64,000 nucleotides of DNA. Origin: Okeania sp034190295 (lineage in GTDB: Bacteria > Cyanobacteriota > Cyanobacteriia > Cyanobacteriales > Microcoleaceae). The notes under the pieces are model-generated. The model was given only the letters and a program-made list of their open reading frames with translations, did not search any database and had not been told where the DNA came from. Positions within the stretch are counted from its first letter, which is position 1. Each line of letters begins with the position of its first letter. This document shows, piece after piece, positions 18,871 through 27,788 of the stretch. The position numbers and the translations under genes are program-made. The DNA lies in the NCBI GenBank assembly GCA_034190295.1, contig JAXHSW010000019.1, positions 10,603 through 74,602 on the forward strand. The letters run 5' to 3'.

Positions 18871-20283
18871 CTAGCGATTATTTCTATCAATTAAAAAATA
18901 TGTATTCATCCTTCCTTTACCCTTAATCATAATAGTCCCCCTAGGATTTAATATATATTTTTCTTTTAAATAATTAGAAGTTTTTTCTGTTACTTGAATA
19001 GCATTAGGTACACTATGAGATTCCATTCGACTTGCAGTATTAACAGCATCACCCCAAAGGTCATAAATAAATTTTTTTCTACCAATAACACCTGCAATAA
19101 CCGGACCAGTATTAATGCCAATTCTAATACTAAGCTGCATATTATTTTTTTGATTAAAATCAGTAATTGCCTGCTGCATATCCAGAGCCATTTCAGCAAT
19201 TGCTTCAGCATGATCTTGTCTTGGATTTGGTAAACCTCCAACTACCATATAAGCATCTCCAATAGTTTTAATTTTTTCCAAACAATATCGATCGGTTAAC
19301 TCATCAAAGCAAGAAAATATTTGATTAAGTAAATTAACTAACTGTGTAGGAAGAATATTTTCTGATAACTGAGTAAACCCTACTAAGTCAGCAAACAAAA
19401 TAGTTACTTCAGCAAAACTTTCAGCAATATTTTCCTGTTCTTCCTTTAATTTTTCTGCAATAGATTTAGGCAAAATATTTAATAATAATCGTTCCGATTT
19501 TTTTTGTTCAGCAGACAATACTTTTTCTGCTTGCTTACGTTTCTCAATTTCTCTAGAAACTCGATTAAACATTTGATTAAAAGCCATCATTACCTCTCCT
19601 AATTCATCTTGTCGTTGAACAGAAAGAGAATAAAAATTAATCCCATTACCATTTTTACTTAAGGCTTCTCCAGCAGCAATTAAATCATCCCTTAACCTCA
19701 AAACAGGAGAAATTAAACTCACTCCTAGAACTAGCATTGTCACCAAAGTAACAAAAAGAGATATAACAATTACAAGAAGTGCAATTCTGCCAATAAAAGC
19801 ATATAACTTTGGCTGGATATTAGAAGTATCATGGCGGGCAATTAATGTATAATTGATTCCTAAATAATCTGCTGACAATGCCAGATCATATCGTTTACCA
19901 TCTCGACTTCTAACGCGCAAAATATCTTTGTTTTTGAGGTCATCAAAATCTATATCGGGAGCTTCACCAATTGTTTCTATTAACTTTCCCTGAAAATCAT
20001 AAATTGTGACTCCCAAAACTACAGAGTCTTGGGTTAATGTTTTGACTTTTGCCTGAAACATACCATCAGACTTCATTGTAGTTTGAGTTAAGCGGACAAT
20101 AGAATTAAAAATCGCTCCAGAAACATCTTCTAGTTGGCGAAGAAGTTCATCTTCCCGTCGCTTATAAGATGGAATTAAAATTACAGTCTCAATTACTAAA
20201 ATACTGGCAAATATCCACAATACTATTTTTCTAGATAAACGTGCTCTAAAAAAACAAAATAGCCCGGAAATTTTAATAAACAT
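18871..20283 (-). CDS. Membrane-bound class III adenylate cyclase with HAMP domain
   Basis: 470 residues. A first membrane helix (about 20-40) and an exported sensor region of about 120 residues are followed by a second helix (about 165-190), a HAMP/linker (about 195-265) and the cyclase domain (about 290-470). Both metal aspartates are present (VTILFADLVGFTQL and TIGDAYMVVGG), as are the adenine-specifying Lys (EKIKTIGD) and Asp (YDLWGDAVN) and the transition-state Asn/Arg in VNTASRMES. The enzyme should therefore make cAMP, as a dimer, in response to an extracytoplasmic signal. The sensor part is not recognised. Monocistronic. Confidence 0.94.
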   Translation of the reverse strand: MFIKISGLFCFFRARLSRKIVLWIFASILVIETVILIPSYKRREDELLRQLEDVSGAIFNSIVRLTQTTMKSDGMFQAKVKTLTQDSVVLGVTIYDFQGKLIETIGEAPDIDFDDLKNKDILRVRSRDGKRYDLALSADYLGINYTLIARHDTSNIQPKLYAFIGRIALLVIVISLFVTLVTMLVLGVSLISPVLRLRDDLIAAGEALSKNGNGINFYSLSVQRQDELGEVMMAFNQMFNRVSREIEKRKQAEKVLSAEQKKSERLLLNILPKSIAEKLKEEQENIAESFAEVTILFADLVGFTQLSENILPTQLVNLLNQIFSCFDELTDRYCLEKIKTIGDAYMVVGGLPNPRQDHAEAIAEMALDMQQAITDFNQKNNMQLSIRIGINTGPVIAGVIGRKKFIYDLWGDAVNTASRMESHSVPNAIQVTEKTSNYLKEKYILNPRGTIMIKGKGRMNTYFLIDRNNR

Positions 20284-20574
20284 ATACGATATACGATTTA
20301 TTTTTTGAGAAATTTACTAATAGCTTGCACCACTAACCCTCAAATGAAAAATTAAAATATAATCAATATATCTGTTATAGCATTACATAAAAAGTTCTGA
20401 AGATTGCAGGAATTACCTAGATTTTTATTTTTTAATTAACTATAGAATTTAAAGCACTTTTTAAGGTGATTAAGTACAGCTTCATCTTATAGAAGTTTTA
20501 ATTTAGGTAAAGTACATAGACTTTAATATCAAATCTCAAAAATTTGGCTACATTTTCTTGGCTGGGATGAGTGG
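20284..20574. other. Intergenic upstream of the cyclase, no gene
   Basis: A/T-rich; the likely promoter region of the cyclase gene. No repeat family is recognised. Confidence 0.4.
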
Positions 20575-20812
20575 GTCATTTCAGTTATCAGTTATCAGTT
20601 ATCAGTTATCAGTTATCAGTTATCAGTACCTCTGCCTGTTTGCGCAGCATGACCTAGGAAAGTCAGAGGCTTGAAATATTGAACTTGTTTTTTCTCTTGG
20701 TCGATTGGATATGCTTAGGAAATCCATCCATCCCTCGACCGCTTTTTCATCCCCTTGTAGAGCGGTAGCTAGCGGCGCAGCCAAGGGGAGGCTTCAGACC
20801 TTATTTTTTGGT
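20575..20812 (+). repeat. R1 repeat copy
   Basis: Starts GTCATTTCAGTTATC, has about seven CAGTTAT heptamers, then TACCTCTGCCTGTTTGCGC, GTCGATTGGATATGCTTAGG, CATCCCCTTG and GGGGAGGCTTC, and ends ATTTTTTGGTG. It is a mosaic: the central part resembles R2. Confidence 0.7.
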
Positions 20813-21775
20813 GAGCAAGAGAGCGATAAAAATAAGAATAATGTATGCTGATTGACTAATAATACCATTCCTTCATTAGGCTGCCCTGAATAATAGATGA
20901 TAATTGTCAGGGTAATAACCAGTATCTGTGAAAAATTTATTTAACATTTGTAAGTAGGGAGTAGAGATTAAATCAGTTAACAATTAACAGTTGACAGTTA
21001 GCCTCCTGGGTTGGAATTCCGTTAGTAGGTATATTATGAGAGATTAACGAAGGGAAGTCGCTCCACTTTCTAAAGACCTGCCACAAAAGTATAAGATTAA
21101 AAATATTAACTGTTATATTAATTCCTAAAAATAATGCTGTACTTCTTGAACACTTCAGTTATTAAGTAATACAGCATATTTCGGGCAAATGATGTACAAG
21201 ATGAATAGTGAAAATATTGTAGTGAGGCAATCTAGCCATCTTCGGGGTGTACCTCATAACAGTGGAAAGCGCTTTCATTAATTGGTAAAGGGAGGCTTCA
21301 AGGCGCGAATTATTTAATTATTAATTATTAATTATTAATTATTAATTATTAATTATTCGGTAAGTCAGATTTAGTAATGTTTTTAATAACTATTTGTATG
21401 AAGTAAATATATATTATTTCTTTATTCCGCAGGAAATGCTTACCCGTAAAATCCGATCATTTTGTACTTTATCTACTTTGAAAATGTTGTAATTTTAGGG
21501 CTTTTGTTATACTAAATCTGTCTTGTATAGACGATCATTATTGATTAAGTGAAGAAGTGGAGAACAGAGAAAAATTATAACTCTACTTTGAGAAGCTGGG
21601 CTTTATATAATTAGGTTTTTACTATAAAATCAAACTTGTTCAAACGCTCAGAAATCAAACTAATACTCAGAATCATGGAATTAATAATCGTGGTTGGGGA
21701 ATTCAAACTCTGTCTAATTAATGCACCGCAGATAACGCTTAGATATGAAACTAATGGTAGAGAAGGTAGACATAA
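20813..21775. repeat. Intergenic with TTAATTA array and M1 fragment
   Basis: No gene. Contains a TTAATTA heptamer array at 21305-21357 with an R2-type TTATTCGGTAA end, and a lone M1 right end (TTCCGCAGGAAATGCTTAC, about 21424-21442). At 20987-21003 is a CAGTTAACAATTAACAGTT cluster. Confidence 0.55.
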
Positions 21776-22025
21776 TTAGGGAATGCTCTCAAAAGTCTTA
21801 TGGGTGAAGGTAGGAGACAGCTATACTGGAGACAGGAGACAGGAGGAACGGGGAATTATAGAGAAGGTAGGAGTAAAAATTGTCCCAAGATTTTTCTGCC
21901 CAACTATGCGCCCAAAATGCGCTCCTTTTTGACCTTGAGCAACCGAAAAGCTGGCACTTTTTTCAATCTAAAACAGCTAAAACCTTTATCTATCAATGCT
22001 TTTATATTTAATCAGCGAGCCCTAA
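21776..22025 (-). repeat. M7 MITE copy (minus orientation)
   Basis: The reverse complement begins TTAGGGCTCGCTGATT and carries the same text as 29294-29684 (AAGCATTGATAGATAAAGG, GTGCCAGCTTTTCGG, AAAAAGGAGCGCATTTTGG). It ends in a CAGGAGACAGGAGG-type short repeat. The 92-codon open frame over it is repeat DNA, not a gene. Confidence 0.65.
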
Positions 22026-22135
22026 TTAGTAGTTCCCTACTCCCTACTTCTCTACACCAAAAGTGGATAATTTATTAGATATCAATTTTAAATAAACCTA
22101 AAATTACCCACAAAAATTGATAATTTAACTACTGC

Positions 22136-22507
22136 CTAACTGGCTAATCCTTTGCTAAGTAACTCATAAAGAAAAGAGTTGATAAAGGTTAACCCTAAAG
22201 AACCAATTAATGCACTCCAAAATCCCCAACGTAATCGAAATCCACTTACTAACCAGGCAGCTAAACCAAAGATAATAAGATTAACAATTAGAGTAACTAA
22301 ACCAGGAACAAGTATATTAACTGGCAAAGCCAAAGTCTTCAAAATTGGAGGTATAAATACATTCAAAAGACCAAAAATCGCCGAAGAAGTTAACGCAATA
22401 TTAAAATCATCAATTTCTACTCCAGTAGGCAACTTAGAAATAACAAACAAACTAATAGCAGTAATCAACCACAGAACAATCAGTCTAACAATCTCTTCAG
22501 TAGCCAT
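22136..22507 (-). CDS. Phage-holin-family (Phage_holin_4_2-like) membrane protein
   Basis: 123 residues and almost entirely hydrophobic: four helices at about 7-25, 33-58, 62-92 and 95-118, with short polar turns. The pattern and motifs (FGLLNVFIPPILK, then GLVTLIVNLIIFGLAAWLV) match the widespread bacterial family annotated as phage holin family 4, superfamily 2. These are chromosomal housekeeping-like membrane proteins, not usually lysis proteins. There is no endolysin nearby. The Shine-Dalgarno AAGGAG lies 8-10 bases before ATG. Confidence 0.9.
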   Translation of the reverse strand: MATEEIVRLIVLWLITAISLFVISKLPTGVEIDDFNIALTSSAIFGLLNVFIPPILKTLALPVNILVPGLVTLIVNLIIFGLAAWLVSGFRLRWGFWSALIGSLGLTFINSFLYELLSKGLAS

Positions 22508-22529
22508 TTTTTTTCTCCTTAATTAATAC

Positions 22530-22835
22530 GTCAGCATTCAGCCGTCAGCTATCAGCCATCAGCTATTGCTTTTTATTTTAGGTAAAAGCTTTACTAATTG
22601 AGTCAGAATTTATACTTACGCTCTCTAGCTAGCTTTAAAGTCTATATTCATTAAAACCTGCTCATAAGAGCTCAGAGCTGACAGCTAATAGCTGGAGCGC
22701 TAAAATTTGAGGGTTGGGCGTCCCCCGCAAGAGGAGCGAAAAAGCGCGCGGTGCACCTTTTATGGGGGGAAAGAATCCCCCATTATACACGCAACTAGAA
22801 GCTGATAGCTGAACGCTGACCGCTGACTGCTATTT
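22530..22835 (-). repeat. M1-related repeat between the holin-like gene and ychF
   Basis: GCATTCAGCCGTCAGCTATC and TCAGCTATTGCTTTTTATTT at the left, and TAGAAGCTGATAGCTGAACG and GCTGACCGCTGACTGCT at the right, are M1-like flanks in opposite orientation. The interior (GGGCGTCCCCCGCAAGAGG, CCTTTTATGGGGGGAAAG) is not shared with the other copies seen here. Confidence 0.5.
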
Positions 22836-22845
22836 CAATACAAAT

Positions 22846-23937
22846 CTAAACATTAAATCGGAAGAGCAAAACATCTCCTTCCTTTACAACATAATCCTTA
22901 CCTTCACTCCTCATCAGACCCTTTTCTTTAGCAGCATTCATCGAACCACTAGCTACTAAATCATTATAGGCAATTGTTTCTGCTCGAATAAAACCCCGTT
23001 CAAAATCAGTATGAATTACACCAGCAGCTTGAGGAGCTAACATTCCAGCTTGAATAGTCCAAGCCTTTGTTTCTTTCTCTCCAGTAGTAAAATAAGTGCG
23101 CAATCCCAATAATTCATAAGTAGCCTTAATCAGAGATTTCAACCCACCTTCTTCTACTCCTAAAGACTCCAAATAATCAGCTCTTTCCTCTTGTGGTAAC
23201 TCAACTAATTCTGATTCTACCTGAGCTGAAATTATTACAACTTGAGCATTTTCTACAGCAGCAATATTCCGTACTTTTTCCACCCAATCATTTCCACTAG
23301 CTAAATCATCCTCAGACACATTAGCAGCATAAATTATCGGCTTAGAAGTTAACAAATTCAAGGGCTTGATCGACAGAAATTCTTCTTCATTTAAGTCAGC
23401 CATTCTCACCGACTTACCTTCATTTAAAATCCCCTCTAATTTTGTCAAAACTTCCAACTCTGCCTGAGCATCTTTACTGGTACGAGCTTGTTTTTTCGTC
23501 CGTTCAATTCGGCGTTCAACTTGAGCTAAATCTGACAAAGCCAACTCTAAATTAATTACCTCAATATCTCGCACTGGATCGACAGAACCAGAAACATGAA
23601 TAATATCCTCACTATCAAAACAACGGACTACCTGAACAATAGCATCGACTTCTCGAATATTAGACAAAAATTGATTCCCTAATCCCTCTCCTTTACTAGC
23701 ACCTTTTACTAAACCCGCAATATCAACAAACTCTATTCTAGTAGGAACAGTTTGAGCAGAATTAGAAATTTTAGTCAGCACATTTAACCGCTCATCTGGC
23801 ACCGACACCACACCAACATTGGGTTCAATTGTGCAAAATGGAAAGTTAGCAGCTTCCGCTTTAGCATTAGCAACCAAAGCATTAAATAAGGTAGATTTTC
23901 CGACGTTGGGTAGTCCGACAATTCCAGCTCTGAGCAT
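22846..23937 (-). CDS. ychF: YchF, redox-regulated Obg-like ATPase
   Basis: 363 residues, the family length. G1 GLPNVGKSTLFN is at residues 8-19, followed by the switch NFPFCTIEPNVG, G3 DIAGLVKGASKGEGLG, and a G4 reading NVSE instead of NKxD. That change is why this TRAFAC protein prefers ATP over GTP. A helical insertion (about 120-200) and a C-terminal TGS domain (YFTTGEKETKAWTI, RGFIRAETI) complete it. YchF binds ribosomes and is linked to translation fidelity and the oxidative-stress response. The gene stands alone. Confidence 0.98.
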   Translation of the reverse strand: MLRAGIVGLPNVGKSTLFNALVANAKAEAANFPFCTIEPNVGVVSVPDERLNVLTKISNSAQTVPTRIEFVDIAGLVKGASKGEGLGNQFLSNIREVDAIVQVVRCFDSEDIIHVSGSVDPVRDIEVINLELALSDLAQVERRIERTKKQARTSKDAQAELEVLTKLEGILNEGKSVRMADLNEEEFLSIKPLNLLTSKPIIYAANVSEDDLASGNDWVEKVRNIAAVENAQVVIISAQVESELVELPQEERADYLESLGVEEGGLKSLIKATYELLGLRTYFTTGEKETKAWTIQAGMLAPQAAGVIHTDFERGFIRAETIAYNDLVASGSMNAAKEKGLMRSEGKDYVVKEGDVLLFRFNV

Positions 23938-24258
23938 AAATTTAAGTCAAAAGTAAAAAATCAAAAGTAAAAAGTTCAAGAAATTACAGTTTGTATTGAG
24001 ATTCTAATTACCATACAACTGCCTTATCTAGTTAGGATAGCAGAACGAAAGAAGAATCTTGATTTCTTAGCTAAGTCCTAATAAAAATTAAAAATTAAAA
24101 AATAGACTTTCCTTTTCAGGTCATTCCACAAATAACTATAGTGCTAGATTTGAGAACAAGAAAATCAATACATTTTGCTGGTCTTTGAAACAATTGGCTC
24201 AAAATTTAATGTTAAGAAATGTGAAGAATAGTTCATAAGAGTCTTTGAATTTGACACT
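23938..24258. other. Intergenic, no gene seen
   Basis: A/T-rich, upstream of ychF. Short AAAAGTAAAAAATCAAAAGT repeats directly precede the ychF start. No other structure is recognised until the right-end hairpin of the next element. Confidence 0.4.
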
Positions 24259-24279
24259 CCACGGACTAAAGTCGCGTGG
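24259..24279 (-). other. Right-end hairpin of tnpB element
   Basis: CCACG..CGTGG around GACTAAAGTCG, five bases past the tnpB stop. IS200/IS605 elements end in such subterminal hairpins. A second hairpin (CGGGTTAAAACCCG, 25624-25637) lies at the other side and would mark the left end, giving an element of roughly 24.24-25.64 kb. Confidence 0.6.
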
Positions 24280-24283
24280 ATTC

Positions 24284-25560
24284 TTAAGGGTCATAAATTT
24301 GACGGACTTTCCTCACGTCAAATTTTACCCTTAATGGCATAGCCAAAGATGCCTCTACTCTGTCCGGGGTAAACCCATTCAGGTTACTTTTGATTCCAAT
24401 ATTTGCAGCACCATTACAGTCTGCATTGATCAATTTTCCTTGCTTAGTTTTATACAAACCGCGCTGAATTCGTTGGCCACTAAAACTATATTTACTAGGG
24501 TTATCGGCATTGTAAACAGGTATCTTATCGCCGTCTAAAAAACTAGCCTTGGAAGTATAAGACTCCTCTTGCTCTAAATAGGTTAATCCATATCTATCAC
24601 ACATAGCTTTTAGCTTCAATCTGAAACTATGGTGTGGTATTTGTACAAACTTTTGATTTGTTTTTTTACCTAAATTGATACTTTGTTTAATTCCTGGATT
24701 GACACCAATAACAATAGTAGATATTTGGTTTTCTCTACACCAGTTGATTAAATATCTAGCTGCTTTATTCAGGTAATCTCTAACTTGATTGTGACGATTT
24801 ACTGTAATTCTAACTTGCTTTTTGGTTAAACCTTTTCTGCCTTGTTTATCCTTGATTGACTGTATTCTAGAATTTTCCTTGTTGTACCACTGGTTAATTG
24901 ATTTAAGTTTTCTACCATCCAAAATAAACGATGACCCAGTATTTGATACACAAGTTGCGCTTATTATCTAAACCAAGATCTATTGCTAGTGCATTGTCAG
25001 ATTTTTCTGCTTTCTGTGGCTCCTCTTCTGTAATAAATTCTACCTCAAAAAACCTAGCATTATATCTAGGAATTATTCTAACTTCCTTCAGGTTTTTACC
25101 TACTAATCTTTCCGGGAAGGGAATTTTTACTGTACCATATTCAGTCTTAAATTTGGGAGACATTGGGATATTAAAATACCCATTTTTTACTTTAATTCGA
25201 GGTATTATTAAAATAAAATACCCTTCTTTATTGAGGTATCTAGGTATTCGTATTTGTTCCCAACGATATAGACTTTCCTGAGCTTTTTGGATTAAGTTGA
25301 AAAACGACTTAAAAGACCTATCTACAACTTTTAAAGTTTGCTGCGCAATATCAGTTTGAAGTAGTTGGTAATTTTCGTTATCTTTGCAGTAATGGTAATT
25401 TGACTCGTATCTTAGATATCTGCCCTCAGCAAAATAAAACTGTCTCACAGCAATATTGCCCTAGGTTGTACATATTCTTGGACAATCTGCACAATTGTCT
25501 CAAGGCTTTAAACTCCTGACTAGACAGGTTTCTAATTTTGTTCTTTTGGGTAAGATACAT
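24284..25560 (-). pseudogene. tnpB: IS200/IS605-family tnpB with two frameshifts
   Basis: Reading from ATG at 25560, the product starts MYLTQKNKIRNLSSQEFKAL. It shifts frame near 25455 (one extra base before NIAVRQFYFAEG) and runs through ALAIDLGLDN (RuvC Asp). It shifts again near 24958 and resumes TCVSNTGSSFILDGRKLKS to the end. Downstream motifs are VIGVNPGIKQ, EQEESYTSKASFLDGD and DCNGAANIGIK (final RuvC Asp), with no CxxC zinc knuckle, as usual for this OrfB subgroup. Correcting two indels restores a full-length protein of about 425 residues, so inactivation is recent. It lies directly upstream of the HTH/ParA cassette. Confidence 0.9.
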
Positions 25561-25841
25561 AATTAACTTTCGCACTAATAATAAATATTATAGCGAAAAC
25601 TCCTACAGATAGAGATGTGACTACGGGTTAAAACCCGTCGTGTCGTTTCCATCCAGCCGTTAAAACAGGCACTTTTCCCACTTACCAAAAATTTATGATG
25701 ATTTAGTTGTAGAACTATATAAGTCAAAATTTTATTGCTCTACTGGCCTAATGTTTATTTAGATGATATTTTATTGCTAGGTACTGCTTAGAATGTTAAT
25801 CGTTAGGATTTCCAAAGTTATTAAATAAAAACTATTGTACA

Positions 25842-26336
25842 ATGGTTAAAGAAAGAATTATCGGAACTAGAGAAGCAGCATATTTATTGGGTATTTCCGG
25901 TCAACGTTTGCGGGTATTGTTAGCTCAAGGTAGGGTCAAAGGTGCTTACAAGGAAAATGGCTTCTGGAAAATCCCCATTTATGGGCCGGAAGATAATGAA
26001 ATGCCAGTAATTTTTCCTGGTACCAGAGGACCGAAAGGTATTTGGTGTAAGCGAAGGCGTACTAAACCGACAATGATTCATGTTAATCAGCACATAATTC
26101 AGCACAATGCAAATAACCCACTAAAAGATATAAAACCAGTAGTTTCTGTAAAGCAAACTAATCGCAATAACTATGGTTATCAACTCGAAATTAAAGGTCC
26201 TTGTCGAATCGTTTATCGACCTCACAACCCGGCTGGATGTGGCGCTCATTTGTGGATAGATACTTTTAGTCCGGTGCAATTTGTAGATACCAATTTTAAC
26301 CCGATTAGTGCTTGTCGAGCTTATAGATATATATAG
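25842..26336 (+). CDS. HTH (excisionase/MerR-like) DNA-binding protein
   Basis: 164 residues. Residues 5-50 read as a winged helix-turn-helix of the HTH_17/excisionase type (IGTREAAYLLGISGQRLRVL then a basic wing GRVKGAYKENGFWKIP). A basic stretch follows (GIWCKRRRTKP, about 66-76). The C-terminal domain (about 105-160: YQLEIKGPCRIVYRPHNPAG, CGAHLWIDTFSPVQFVD) is not recognised. The gene lies 84 bases upstream of the nuclease-ParA gene in the same direction. This fits a regulator or a site-specific DNA-binding partner of that cassette, but co-transcription is inferred. Confidence 0.82.
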   Translation: MVKERIIGTREAAYLLGISGQRLRVLLAQGRVKGAYKENGFWKIPIYGPEDNEMPVIFPGTRGPKGIWCKRRRTKPTMIHVNQHIIQHNANNPLKDIKPVVSVKQTNRNNYGYQLEIKGPCRIVYRPHNPAGCGAHLWIDTFSPVQFVDTNFNPISACRAYRYI

Positions 26337-26420
26337 ATGTCAGTAAGTAGATAAAATTTAGATTTTTTACCATATTCGTCGTGATAAGCTGATATTTAAA
26401 GTCAAAAAAATTAACGACAG

Positions 26421-27788
26421 ATGGATACTGCTGTGAAAAATCAAGCCCTTGTAGATGCTTTAGTAAAAAATCTGCCCAAGGACGCATCTGAAGAGCTAGT
26501 TAATCAGATTTTTGCTTCTGAATTATTCAATTTTTTAGGTTTTGAGATAAATGAAAGGGTGCCTTCTTTTTCTACAGGCAGTGGTACTCAAGCAGTCGAT
26601 CATGCTCTGCGTCATAATACAGAAAATGACATATTTAATCAAACCAAAATTAATCCAGATGTTCTCGTAGAATTGAAAGCTAGGAATGTTAATTTAGCTG
26701 CTGATTCGACACAATATAAAAAGACAGTTGTACAAATTAAACGGTATTTTTTAGCAGAAAACTGTAAGACAGTGAAGTGGGGAATAATTACCAATGCTAA
26801 CCACATCCAATTATTTAGAAAGCATGGAAAAGTTATTCATCCGGCGACAGTTTGTCTGGAAATTAATCCAGAAAATATCATCAAAATCGCTACACTAATT
26901 AAAGAAAAAATTGATAATCCACAAAGAGCATTAACAGTAGCAGTTTATAACAAGAAAGGTGGCGTAGGTAAAACAACAACCACAGTCAATACCGCAGCAA
27001 CTCTATCTCTGTTGAATAAAAAAGTTTTGATTGTAGATTTTGACCCTGACCAACGAGACCTAACAAATTCTCTAGCAATTAAACCTAGTCAACCTTCTTT
27101 TAATCAGTGCTTAATAAATGAAAGTATTAATGTTAGAGATGTAATTTATCCTTACAAAAAGAAATTCAGAAACTTACAAAAAGAATTTGGCTTTGATGTG
27201 ATTCCTATTCCTCTAGACGAACCCCTTGAAGTCTGGCATGAAGATAAATTGCGTCAAGAAATAGATGTTACGAAATTAAGTGAAATATTAGAGCCTTTAA
27301 AAAATAACTATGATTATATCTTGATTGACTCTTCTCCCAACTGGCGAATTTTTAGTCAGAGTGCAATTTATGCTGCGGATGTAGTTTTAATACCGACAAA
27401 ACATAACAACTTCTTTTCCCTAGAAAATGCAGCCGCAGCTATCAAAAAATATATACCTGAAGTTCAAAGAAAAAGAAAAGATGGCGGACCTTTGATTCTA
27501 CCTATTTTCTTTAATGGAGAGAAAGCGACCGAGGCGCAAATGAAAGATGCCAAATCTCATATCAATCAACTTATCAAAGATGCTAAACAAGACCCAAATA
27601 ATAAATTTGACCTGCTACCCTATTTTTATCCCCGTTATACAGCAGCAAATAAAAATATGAAAATATTTGAATTACCTAATTATGCTTCCATTGCAAAATC
27701 TGCTTTTTCTAACGTACCTGCTGTTTATAAAGAGAAGATAGTTCGTGAATATTATAAGAGTTTGGTTAAGGAGTATTTTTTATTATGA
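26421..27788 (+). CDS. PD-(D/E)XK nuclease-like domain fused to ParA ATPase
   Basis: 455 residues. Residues 1-165 look like the N-terminal nuclease domain of type I restriction subunit R (HsdR_N-like). They show AVDHALR (D60), DVLVELKAR (E84-x-K86), the QxxxY motif in VQIKRYF (Q105, Y109) and VKWGIITNANHIQLF, so the catalytic residues appear intact. Residues 170-455 are a ParA/MinD-type P-loop ATPase: deviant Walker A KKGGVGKTTTT (about 178-188), LIVDFDPDQRDLT (A') and DYILIDSSPNW (B). A ParA that dimerises on DNA while carrying a nuclease head is unlike ordinary partition proteins. The stop overlaps the next start (ATGA), so translation is coupled. It could be a defence or plasmid-exclusion system, or a partition locus. 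Confidence 0.9.
   Translation: MDTAVKNQALVDALVKNLPKDASEELVNQIFASELFNFLGFEINERVPSFSTGSGTQAVDHALRHNTENDIFNQTKINPDVLVELKARNVNLAADSTQYKKTVVQIKRYFLAENCKTVKWGIITNANHIQLFRKHGKVIHPATVCLEINPENIIKIATLIKEKIDNPQRALTVAVYNKKGGVGKTTTTVNTAATLSLLNKKVLIVDFDPDQRDLTNSLAIKPSQPSFNQCLINESINVRDVIYPYKKKFRNLQKEFGFDVIPIPLDEPLEVWHEDKLRQEIDVTKLSEILEPLKNNYDYILIDSSPNWRIFSQSAIYAADVVLIPTKHNNFFSLENAAAAIKKYIPEVQRKRKDGGPLILPIFFNGEKATEAQMKDAKSHINQLIKDAKQDPNNKFDLLPYFYPRYTAANKNMKIFELPNYASIAKSAFSNVPAVYKEKIVREYYKSLVKEYFLL

Noticed and set aside
21800..22078. 92-codon frame as a gene
   Set aside because: It reads through a minus-strand M7 copy, and the same text is non-coding at 29294-29684.
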